A stretch of DNA of 64,000 nt. It comes from Pseudanabaena sp. Salubria-1. Its GTDB lineage: Bacteria; Cyanobacteriota; Cyanobacteriia; Pseudanabaenales; Pseudanabaenaceae. Positions 44,097 to 51,230 of this stretch are shown here, piece after piece. The translations under genes were made by a program, and so were the position numbers. The stretch covers positions 1 through 64,000 of the forward strand of contig JALQCR010000034.1 of NCBI GenBank assembly GCA_023336205.1. Reading direction: 5' to 3'. Position 1 is the stretch's first letter, and every line of letters starts with the position of its first letter. The notes under the pieces were generated by a model. That model was not told where the DNA came from. It made no database searches and was given only the letters and a program-made list of their open reading frames with translations.

Positions 44097-45064
44097 GCAA
44101 AGATTTGCTGTACTATTGCAAAAAGTTTGCGAAGTTGCGTGTAGATCGTGTACGGGGAATTGCTCCGCATAAGCCAATATTGCTTTTATCTGCGATCGCG
44201 CTAATCCAACAGGGAATAATCACCCAAAACCGAATATTTTTATCACCTGAATTAATCGCCACATTTCTCAAATACTGGAGCTTTTTGGGTTCAGAATCCC
44301 ATCGTTCGGATATTGCCCAGCCATTCTTTCATCTTCAAAGTGAAGGCTTTTGGCATCTAAAAGCAAAGGCTGGATTTGAACCTGTAATTAACTCCAAAGT
44401 GAAAATCAAAACTTTAAGTGGGTTAAGAGATTCGGTGCAGTATGCTTACTTTGATGATGAACTTTTTGAGTTAATTCAGAATTTATCATCAAGAAATAGT
44501 TTAATTGATATCCTAGTAAATAATTGGTTTTCTGATAAATCATCACAAATTGAACAGCTTTTTCAAGTCAATTCCTTTCAAGAATTTCAAGATCGCTTAC
44601 GAGAAAGAGGTGGTGCTGTCTATTCAGTTGATGAAGTAGAAGATGAATCTAAATTAATTGTGCGCGATGCTGCCTTCCGCAGAATAGTTGTCTCTGCTTA
44701 TGAATATCGATGTGCATTTTGTGCGTTACAAGTTCTCAATTCCCTAAATCAACACATTGTCGATGGAGCGCATATCAAGCCGTTCTCACAATTCCGAGAT
44801 GATCGCTTTGATAATGGGCTTTCTCTTTGCAAAAATCACCACTGGGCTTTTGATCGTGGCTGGTTTACAGTTGATGATGACTATAGAATTTTTGTCTCTA
44901 AAGATCTAAGGGAAGAATCGCCTCACGCACAGACAATGCGAGATTTTCACGGTCAGAATATCGTTTTGCCAGCACAACAGAGCTATTTGCCAAGAATTGA
45001 AGCTTTGCGATGGCATCGAGAAAATGTTTTTAATCAAGGTGAGCAACTCTTTTTAGAGTACTAA
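44093..45064 (+). CDS. Putative phosphorothioate-binding HNH endonuclease
   Basis: Protein of 323 residues. N-terminal part (about 10-100): IAPHKPILLLSAIALIQQG and later PFFHLQSEGFWHL, resembling the sulfur-binding domain of phosphorothioate-dependent HNH restriction enzymes. C-terminal part (about 195-260) is an HNH nuclease: two Cys in RCAFCALQ (207, 210), DGAHIKPF with His227, FDNGLSLCKNHHWAFDRG with Cys246 and His249/250. The zinc and catalytic residues look complete. It is coupled to Dnd-associated protein 4 and converges with the XRE regulator gene (4-base overlap). Whether it truly reads phosphorothioate is inference. Confidence 0.75.
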   Translation: MSKDLLYYCKKFAKLRVDRVRGIAPHKPILLLSAIALIQQGIITQNRIFLSPELIATFLKYWSFLGSESHRSDIAQPFFHLQSEGFWHLKAKAGFEPVINSKVKIKTLSGLRDSVQYAYFDDELFELIQNLSSRNSLIDILVNNWFSDKSSQIEQLFQVNSFQEFQDRLRERGGAVYSVDEVEDESKLIVRDAAFRRIVVSAYEYRCAFCALQVLNSLNQHIVDGAHIKPFSQFRDDRFDNGLSLCKNHHWAFDRGWFTVDDDYRIFVSKDLREESPHAQTMRDFHGQNIVLPAQQSYLPRIEALRWHRENVFNQGEQLFLEY

Positions 45065-45282
45065 TCGCTCATATACAAATTCTTAAATTCTTTTGCTGCG
45101 TTGGGATTAATTTTTTCTAGTGCCGCAACAATTCGCAAAACCGTTTCAGAGTTAGGGTCTCTAACTTCATTAATCCAACGATAAATATTTGAACGACCAA
45201 CGCCTAAAGCATTAGCCAGATTTGTTTGGCTAATACTATATTTTTCAAGAACTTGTCCGAGTGTTTTACCTGCTTTACCCAT
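45061..45282 (-). CDS. XRE-family helix-turn-helix regulator
   Basis: Protein of 73 residues that is essentially one HTH domain: LGQVLEKYSISQTNLANALGVGRSNIYRWINEVRDPNSETVLRIVAALEKI. SQTNLANALGVGRSNIYRW is the recognition unit. It is divergent from the dndC operon, and the intervening region contains a strong palindromic operator, so it probably represses itself and the dnd genes. It may stand in for the missing dndB. Its end overlaps the HNH gene by four bases. Confidence 0.88.
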   Translation of the reverse strand: MGKAGKTLGQVLEKYSISQTNLANALGVGRSNIYRWINEVRDPNSETVLRIVAALEKINPNAAKEFKNLYMSD

Positions 45283-45324
45283 ACCTTTGATCGTGTCAGA
45301 GGATGTTTAGCCTGTAAAGAAATG

Positions 45325-45410
45325 TGTCCAAATGGACTACAAGGATGTATAATTTTGTAGTCCATTTGGATTCGTGCGATCTATTCGTAGACTAATTGGA
45401 CTACAAAACT
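45325..45410 (+). promoter_or_regulatory. Palindromic operator with embedded -10 box, dnd operon promoter
   Basis: Perfect 16-bp inverted repeat: TCCAAATGGACTACAA (45327-45342) and its complement (45355-45370). The 12-base spacer contains a consensus TATAAT (45348-45353), so a bound dimer would cover the promoter. A third half-site, ACTAATTGGACTACAA (13 of 16 matching), lies at 45391-45406. The region is between a divergent XRE regulator and the dndC operon. A weak -35 candidate is TGTCCA at 45325. Confidence 0.75.
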
Positions 45411-45433
45411 TTTACTATTTAATTGCTAATGCC

Positions 45434-45643
45434 ATGAGCTACCAAGAAATGCTCCACCCTTGGGCGATTGCTCGTCCTCTCCCCAATAATATTCAAAGCG
45501 TAATTGTAGGAAGATTTCGACGCAGAGTAGATGCTGAAGAACATTTAAGGTTTTTACGGCGGCGCATCCCTACAGTTAAATTTTTTATTGTTTTTGACTG
45601 CCAAATAGATCAGTTGTTACTGCCGCAGAATAACAGCAGGTAA
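45434..45643 (+). CDS. Small conserved-looking protein leading the dnd operon
   Basis: Protein of about 69 residues from ATG 45434, beginning SYQEMLHPWAIARPLPNN, then VIVGRFRRRVDAEEHLRFLRRRIP and FFIVFD. The pattern (HPWAIxRxLPN, RFRRRxDAExHLR, hydrophobic end) looks like a compact alpha/beta protein with a basic patch, possibly RNA- or DNA-binding. A longer GTG-started frame from 45374 runs through an operator half-site and is less likely. It ends seven bases before dndC, so it is transcribed with it. No named family recognised. Confidence 0.6.
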   Translation: MSYQEMLHPWAIARPLPNNIQSVIVGRFRRRVDAEEHLRFLRRRIPTVKFFIVFDCQIDQLLLPQNNSR

Positions 45644-45650
45644 CAGTACA

Positions 45651-47258
45651 TTGCTGCGAAATATTTCTGAGTTAATCGAAGACATCAAAGCGCTGATAAT
45701 TGAGATCCAGCAGTTGTATTGCCATGATGAAATCCCTTGGATTATTGGCTATTCAGGCGGCAAAGACTCCACCGCTACCCTGCAACTCGTTTGGCAAGCC
45801 ATCCACCAACTACCAAGCGATCGCCGCACCAAACAGATTCACGTCATCACCACCGACACTCGCGTTGAAAACCCCATCGTCGCTGCATGGGTCAAGCGCT
45901 CAATATCAAATATGCAAGCCGCTGCAAATGAGCAAGGCTTACCCATCACGGCAACTTTACTATTTCCCGATGTCAAAGATACCTTCTGGGTCAACCTCAT
46001 CGGCAAAGGCTACCCCGCACCCCGCAACGGCTTTAGATGGTGTACCGAACGCCTCAAAATCAAACCATCCAACCAATTTGTCCAAAACGTCGTCAGAGCA
46101 AAAGGGGAAGTAATCATTGTCCTTGGCACACGCAAAGCCGAAAGCTCTAGGCGATCGCGATCGATGAACGATCATGAAATGGGCAGTATTGGCGATCGCA
46201 TTGGCGACAGCAATCTCACCTCCCTGCTTTATAGCGGCAGCCTACCCAACTCATTGATCTATAGCCCCATTGCCGACTGGAGCAACAGTGAAGTATGGCT
46301 ATACCTCATGCAATATCCCAACCCTTGGGGCAATAGCAATCAAGACCTCTTCACCATGTATCGCGGTGCAACTGCCGATAATGAATGTCCTCTGGTGATC
46401 GATAGCAATACACCTAGCTGTGGAGACTCCCGCTTTGGTTGCTGGGTATGCACCCTCGTCAACAAAGACAAATCTATGGAAGCGATGATCCTCAATGACG
46501 ACGAAAAAGAATGGATGCAGCCAATGCTAGATCTAAGAAACGCCCTCGATATTCCTGATGACTGGGACAAACGTGACTTTCGCCGCATGAGTGGCAACGT
46601 ACAGCTATTTACCCACAACAGCGATGGAAAACAAGAAGTAAAACCGATCCCAGGACCTTATACCAAAACATGGCGTGAAAATTGGCTTAGAGAATTACTT
46701 AAAGCGCAAACCGAAGCACGTAAAAATGCACCACTTGAGATGCAAGAGATTGAGCTAATTACTCAAGCCGAACTCAGCGAAATTCGACGGATTTGGCGTG
46801 AAGACAAACATGAATTTGATGATGCACTGCCCCATATTTATCTCGATATAACAGGCGAAAAATTCCAAGACATCAACAATCCCAATAATCAAAGCCTGTT
46901 AGGAGCCGATGAATGGGAAATCCTCGCTCGACTCTGCGGTGACAATGCCATGCACCTCGAACTCACTACCAAACTGCTCAGCGTCGAAAAGCAGCATTAT
47001 GGCAAAATGCGCCGCGTCGGTATCTACGAAGCCCTCGAAAAATGCTTTGAAACCAGTTCGCGATCGCCAGAAGAAGCAATTCAAAATGCCCATAGGGTCA
47101 AAAATATAAAAGATGCAGCGGAGGAAGGAGATGCTAATAAAGTTCGTCAACTTGCGCTAGGGCAACCAGTCAAACCAGCCGAATCAGAGTCTCCCCAAAA
47201 AGCTAATAGTTGGGCATCCATGAAATTTGGCACACCAGTCGCAGAGGTACAGTCTTGA
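45651..47258 (+). CDS. dndC: DNA phosphorothioation sulfurtransferase DndC
   Basis: PAPS-reductase/ATP-pyrophosphatase-type protein of 535 residues. The PP-loop is GYSGGKDST (about 33-41). Cysteines in RWCTERLK (about 126) and CPL...SCGDSRFGCWVC (about 248-265) are the iron-sulfur and sulfur-relay positions. LGTRKAESSRRSRSM and the SPIADWSNSEVW block are typical. It activates the DNA backbone phosphate for sulfur insertion together with DndD and DndE, with sulfur from a cysteine desulfurase. TTG start, seven bases after a small gene. The stop overlaps the dndD start by four bases. Confidence 0.93.
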   Translation: MLRNISELIEDIKALIIEIQQLYCHDEIPWIIGYSGGKDSTATLQLVWQAIHQLPSDRRTKQIHVITTDTRVENPIVAAWVKRSISNMQAAANEQGLPITATLLFPDVKDTFWVNLIGKGYPAPRNGFRWCTERLKIKPSNQFVQNVVRAKGEVIIVLGTRKAESSRRSRSMNDHEMGSIGDRIGDSNLTSLLYSGSLPNSLIYSPIADWSNSEVWLYLMQYPNPWGNSNQDLFTMYRGATADNECPLVIDSNTPSCGDSRFGCWVCTLVNKDKSMEAMILNDDEKEWMQPMLDLRNALDIPDDWDKRDFRRMSGNVQLFTHNSDGKQEVKPIPGPYTKTWRENWLRELLKAQTEARKNAPLEMQEIELITQAELSEIRRIWREDKHEFDDALPHIYLDITGEKFQDINNPNNQSLLGADEWEILARLCGDNAMHLELTTKLLSVEKQHYGKMRRVGIYEALEKCFETSSRSPEEAIQNAHRVKNIKDAAEEGDANKVRQLALGQPVKPAESESPQKANSWASMKFGTPVAEVQS

Positions 47259-49246
47259 TTTTCCGAGAATTAACTCTGCAAAATTTTGGTGCTTACCAAG
47301 GAAAGCACACGATCGATCTTTCTGTCGATATCAGTCAAGACCATCCACCAATTGTTCTGCTCGGTGGCTTAAATGGTGGTGGTAAAACTACCTTTATCGA
47401 TGCCCTCCGTCTTGCCCTGTATGGCGCAAAAGCCCAATGCTCCACAAGAGGAAACTTAAGCTATGGCGAATTTCTCTCTCAAAGCGTCAATCGTGAAGCC
47501 AAAATCGGCGAAGAAGCGGCGATCGAATTAGTCTTTGAACAAGCTAGTTTCAATAAATCTGAACTACGCCAAGTTCCCATCTCGATCTCCCGTCGCTGGA
47601 CTCAACAACCTAAAAATGGGCGCGATATTCTAGAAGTTCGTGTTGATGGCTGGAATAATGAAACTCTGACTAGCACATGGGATGAATTTATTGAAGAGAT
47701 CATGCCCATCGGTATTTCAGGCTTATTTCTATTTGATGGCGAACAAGTGCGAGAACTTGCACTGCAAGACACTCCCACACAGGGTATTGTCGATGCTATT
47801 CGCACAATTCTCGGATTAGAACTAGTCGATCGCTTAGAAATTGATTTAGAAGTCTTAGCTAGCAAAAAACGACGTGAATCATCTGACATAGAAGCTTTTA
47901 ATAAACTTACAGAGATTGAAACTCTAATCGCTCAACAATCCACCGAGATTGAATTAGAAGAAACACATAAAACCCAACTGGAAGCCGACCTCGAACAAGC
48001 TAAAGCTACTTTTGCAGAAGCTGAACGTGAATTTATGCGTAAAGGAGGGAAAGCCGCAGGAGATAAGCAAGAGTTAGAACAAAGCTATCAAAGACTCAAA
48101 GAAGAAGCCGATCAACAAAGAAAAGTATTGCTAGATTTAGCAGAAACTTGTTTGCCACTGATGTTAATTAAATCACCACTGTTAGAACAAGCACTCTCTC
48201 AAAGCCAAAAAGAGCTACATCTGCAAAAGGCTAAAGCTGCTCTAGATCTAATCAAAGAACGCGATCGCAAACTATCGGAATTTGTAGAGCAGAACTTCCC
48301 TAAAAAATACAATCGCCTAGTCCAAGAGTTTTTGGAAAATGAACTCGCTCAACTCGAAGATGAATCGCAGCATGGAGAAATATGGCTTGGTAGCGATCTC
48401 GATCTAGTGAACTCGCTCTCAAATCTTTTAGAGCAGGATTTACCCAAAACCTTTGCTCAGTCTAGTAACGCATTGCAAAAACTAGAATCTTGCGATCGCG
48501 AAAGTACCCAAATCCAAAATGTGATTGCCTCTGCGGCAAGTCCAGAAATATATCAACAACTCTTACAGAAAAAAGAAGAAACTGCATCAGTTTGTGAGTC
48601 CTTAGCAAATGAGCTAGACGATTCTCAGCGCAACTTAGCTTTACTCGAACGCAAGTTAATTTCTAGTAAAAGAGAACTAGAAAACTATGGAACAACCATA
48701 GTCGCTAGAGGCAATCTAGAATTTTTCTTTCAGTCTGTTGTTAAAGTGCAGTTAACAATGGATTCATTCAGAAAAGAACTCACCGCCCATAAAATCGCTC
48801 AACTAGAAAACAGCGTCACCGAATGCTTTCTCCATCTTTTACATAAATCCCGACTTGTTCACCGTATCACGATTGCTCCCGATACATTTCGCCTAGAGCT
48901 ATACAATGCTGAGGGTAAATCTATCCCCAAACATCGTCTCTCCGCAGGTGAAAAACAAATGTTAGCGATCGCCTTTTTATGGGGATTAGCCCGCGTCTCA
49001 GGCTGTCAGTTGCCCGTCGTCATTGACACGCCTCTTGGTCGTCTAGACTCATCCCATCGTTTAAACCTCCTTGACCGTTATTTCCCCAACGCTAGCCAAC
49101 AAGTGATTCTGCTTTCAACTGATACCGAAATCGGTAAAGAAGAAGTAACTCGACTCCGCCAAAATCAACTAATCGCCCACGAATATCTCATTGACTACGA
49201 CGAATCCATCAATCGTACCTCCGTGAGATCGGGATATTTTTGGTAG
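47255..49246 (+). CDS. dndD: DNA phosphorothioation ATPase DndD
   Basis: SMC/Rad50-like ATPase of about 663 residues from TTG 47255, which gives the TTGA overlap with the dndC stop; a longer frame from 47210 would overlap dndC more. IFRELTLQNFGAYQG is the family start; Walker A is GGLNGGGKTTFIDAL (about 37-50); FLFDGEQVRELAL follows; long coiled coils fill about 210-520; signature LSAGEKQMLAIAF; Walker B LPVVIDTPLGRLDS. DndD hydrolyses ATP and may sense or shape DNA for sulfur insertion. A hairpin overlaps the stop codon. Confidence 0.93.
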   Translation: MIFRELTLQNFGAYQGKHTIDLSVDISQDHPPIVLLGGLNGGGKTTFIDALRLALYGAKAQCSTRGNLSYGEFLSQSVNREAKIGEEAAIELVFEQASFNKSELRQVPISISRRWTQQPKNGRDILEVRVDGWNNETLTSTWDEFIEEIMPIGISGLFLFDGEQVRELALQDTPTQGIVDAIRTILGLELVDRLEIDLEVLASKKRRESSDIEAFNKLTEIETLIAQQSTEIELEETHKTQLEADLEQAKATFAEAEREFMRKGGKAAGDKQELEQSYQRLKEEADQQRKVLLDLAETCLPLMLIKSPLLEQALSQSQKELHLQKAKAALDLIKERDRKLSEFVEQNFPKKYNRLVQEFLENELAQLEDESQHGEIWLGSDLDLVNSLSNLLEQDLPKTFAQSSNALQKLESCDRESTQIQNVIASAASPEIYQQLLQKKEETASVCESLANELDDSQRNLALLERKLISSKRELENYGTTIVARGNLEFFFQSVVKVQLTMDSFRKELTAHKIAQLENSVTECFLHLLHKSRLVHRITIAPDTFRLELYNAEGKSIPKHRLSAGEKQMLAIAFLWGLARVSGCQLPVVIDTPLGRLDSSHRLNLLDRYFPNASQQVILLSTDTEIGKEEVTRLRQNQLIAHEYLIDYDESINRTSVRSGYFW

Positions 49247-49295
49247 TACTTGTGTCACGCAAAGCGCGGCACAAATACTACCAAAATCTTTTTTT
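49238..49295 (+). terminator. Intrinsic terminator/attenuator between dndD and dndE
   Basis: TTTTGGTAGTACTTGTG (49238-49254) pairs with 49270-49286 with one mismatch, followed by a T run at 49289-49295. The dndD stop codon lies in the left arm. If it terminates, it would lower dndE relative to dndC-D. Confidence 0.7.
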
Positions 49296-49312
49296 ATTTA
49301 AGTGATTAATCT

Positions 49313-49705
49313 ATGGAACCCCCTATTGACCGCATCCGTATCTCCCAAAATGCCAGAGAGCAACTACTCAAACTCAAACGCTCTACACATATCGAGAATT
49401 GGAATGTTCTCTGTCGATGGGCGCTATGTAAATCTTTAGCTGAACCAACTCCTCCATCAATTATTAATATTGTCACTGATAGCAATGTGGAAATGACTTG
49501 GCAAGTCTTTGCTGGCAACTTATCAGACATTCTCATCGTTGCCCTAAAACAACGCTGTCACAACGATGGACTTGACACAGACAAAGAAACCCTTGCCACA
49601 CAATTGCGCTTACATCTTCATCGAGGTATTGGCTACTTATCAGGCGATCCCAATCTTAAAAAGATTGAAGGCTTAATTCTTCTTGCCTGCCAAGTTGAAA
49701 ATTAG
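49313..49705 (+). CDS. dndE: DNA phosphorothioation protein DndE
   Basis: Protein of 130 residues with the DndE pattern: IDRIRISQNAREQLLKLKRSTHI, NWNVLCRWALCKSLAEPT, and HLHRGIGYLSGD near the C-terminus. DndE forms a tetramer in known cases and binds nicked DNA, working with DndC and DndD. ATG 49313 is preceded by an A/T-rich region and the dndD hairpin. It is followed by a repeat and convergent genes, so it ends the operon. Confidence 0.92.
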   Translation: MEPPIDRIRISQNAREQLLKLKRSTHIENWNVLCRWALCKSLAEPTPPSIINIVTDSNVEMTWQVFAGNLSDILIVALKQRCHNDGLDTDKETLATQLRLHLHRGIGYLSGDPNLKKIEGLILLACQVEN

Positions 49706-49738
49706 CACTTCATCAGACTGCAAAAAATTGATGCAATG

Positions 49739-49830
49739 TTACAGCGCTTTGCGCTCAAACCCAAACCAAGAAAATTTTTGAAAGCGTTGCGAAGCAACGC
49801 TTTCAAAAATTTTCTTGTGGTTTATTTGAT
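49739..49830. repeat. Modular palindromic repeat
   Basis: TTACAGCGCTTTGCGCTCAA followed by a hairpin at 49767-49817 whose arms contain AAAGCGTTGC and GCAACGCTTT around GAA. The same module occurs at 20138 and 32230. It lies between dndE and a truncated convergent gene. Confidence 0.8.
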
Positions 49831-49858
49831 CGGTAATTGCTGTCATAGTCATCGCAAC

Positions 49859-50503
49859 TTACAAAAAAGCTAGCTTTTTTGCGAGATTGTCAATAGAATT
49901 ACACTTTTGCATATATTCTAGCCATGCAGCAAAACCCCACTGGCAGATAGCATCATAATTGGTCTTCAAATATTCTATCCATTCAGGATGTAATGAAATT
50001 GTTTCATCTTGATCGTTAATGGAGTATAAAGGCTTTTTGTCTTGAAAGCGATCGCAGGATAATACGGCAATATTTTGATTTGCTTCACCACTTTTAACTC
50101 CCTTGAGTTCCAGTTCAAAAAATGGTCTAATCAGACGATAAGGAGTAAATTTCTTCAAATCTTTAGTAGTAATTAACATTTTAGAAGAGATCGCCTTTCG
50201 TAACTCTTCTCCTGACAGATTGCTCCCAACCTCAGCAAAAACATCAAATCTGCCAGCGATCATGTCCTTATTGCCAAACGATAAACGATGGGGATAATAT
50301 GCCTGCCAAGCAATGACCAACATTTCAACCATAAGATCCTGTAGTGCAATAGGAGTACTATCGAAGTTTCTTTGCTTCAGAATATTCAACAACGCCAAGA
50401 AAAATAAATATTTGTAAGAGTTCGCTGTATGCGTAAATAGCTTTGAAAATGCTTCAATATTTAGCTGTTCTGACTTTGGTAACCCTTTAGCCCCTTGACT
50501 CAT
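49859..50503 (-). CDS. HNH-type restriction protein lacking its HNH domain (putative)
   Basis: Protein of 214 residues. YKYLFFLALLNILKQRNFDS, DLMVEMLVIAWQAYYPHRLSFGNKDMI and the late block EWIEYLKTNYDAICQWGFAAWL resemble the N-terminal region of HNH endonucleases that continue after this point into the catalytic domain. Here the protein stops 14 residues after YMQKCNS, with no HNH residues. The stop lies 29 bases from the edge of a palindromic repeat, so truncation by rearrangement is plausible. The family assignment is from memory and uncertain; it could instead be a complete binding protein. Confidence 0.55.
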   Translation of the reverse strand: MSQGAKGLPKSEQLNIEAFSKLFTHTANSYKYLFFLALLNILKQRNFDSTPIALQDLMVEMLVIAWQAYYPHRLSFGNKDMIAGRFDVFAEVGSNLSGEELRKAISSKMLITTKDLKKFTPYRLIRPFFELELKGVKSGEANQNIAVLSCDRFQDKKPLYSINDQDETISLHPEWIEYLKTNYDAICQWGFAAWLEYMQKCNSIDNLAKKLAFL

Positions 50504-50581
50504 TAACGATCTCCACTCAGTCTATTTTTAAAACACGTTGCAACAAGAATACATCGCACAGGTCAACAGTGGATCGCTCCA

Positions 50582-51154
50582 TCATTTATATCTTTCCTGA
50601 AAAGCCAACATTGCTTCTAACTGGGACTCCATCAGCAAACATTGTTCCAAATGAGCAATATCCAAATCAGGCAACCATCCACTTGCTTGAACCTGTGCAT
50701 ATTCTCCATCCTGTAAGCGATAAATCTTGATCTTGCCGTCTTGCCAAAACCAAACTTCAGGAATATTTCTTAACTGGTACTTTCTTAGCTTTTTGACGCT
50801 GCCACTAGTCACCACAATCTCAATACATAAATCTGTAAGTTCAGGATTGTCACCAAATGCAAAAGATAAATCTGCTTGAAACTCTAACTTAGGCTCAATG
50901 GTTTGGGTATAAGCACCTGTACCAGTAAATCGAATCCGTTTAACTAAAAAATAGTAATTAAGCAACGCACCCAACAAGGTAGACACCATTTCATGCAGCA
51001 AACCAATGCCCACAATTTCTACTACTCCTTCACAATAATTTAATCTTACTCCGCCAATTTCTGCAAACGCAGATTGCAGAGCCTTGAATTGCTCCCATGT
51101 CACAGCCTGCTTGACGAGGTATTGATCAGCCGTTTTAGTTAAAGTTAGAGTCAT
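50582..51154 (-). CDS. Uma2 family (DUF820) putative nuclease-fold protein
   Basis: Protein of 190 residues: WEQFKALQSAFAEIGGVRLNY, EGVVEIVGIGLLHEMVS, FQADLSFAFGDNPELTDLCIEIVVTSGSVKKLRKYQ and PEVWFWQDGKI. The Asp in FQADLSFAF and the Glu and Lys downstream fit the nuclease-like core. It is divergent from the methyltransferase gene across 76 bases and follows no Dnd gene on its strand. It is the third Uma2 in the window and the second inside the defence island. Confidence 0.85.
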   Translation of the reverse strand: MTLTLTKTADQYLVKQAVTWEQFKALQSAFAEIGGVRLNYCEGVVEIVGIGLLHEMVSTLLGALLNYYFLVKRIRFTGTGAYTQTIEPKLEFQADLSFAFGDNPELTDLCIEIVVTSGSVKKLRKYQLRNIPEVWFWQDGKIKIYRLQDGEYAQVQASGWLPDLDIAHLEQCLLMESQLEAMLAFQERYK

Positions 51155-51230
51155 GGCTTAACCTTGGCAATTACTTGGGTAATGAGGTGTTACTAGTATA
51201 ATCTAAACATTCAATAAAGCTCTTGTCGCA

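Noticed and set aside
45374..45433. GTG start for the small gene leading the dnd operon
   Set aside because: It would translate through the third operator half-site; the ATG at 45434 is where the conserved-looking sequence begins.
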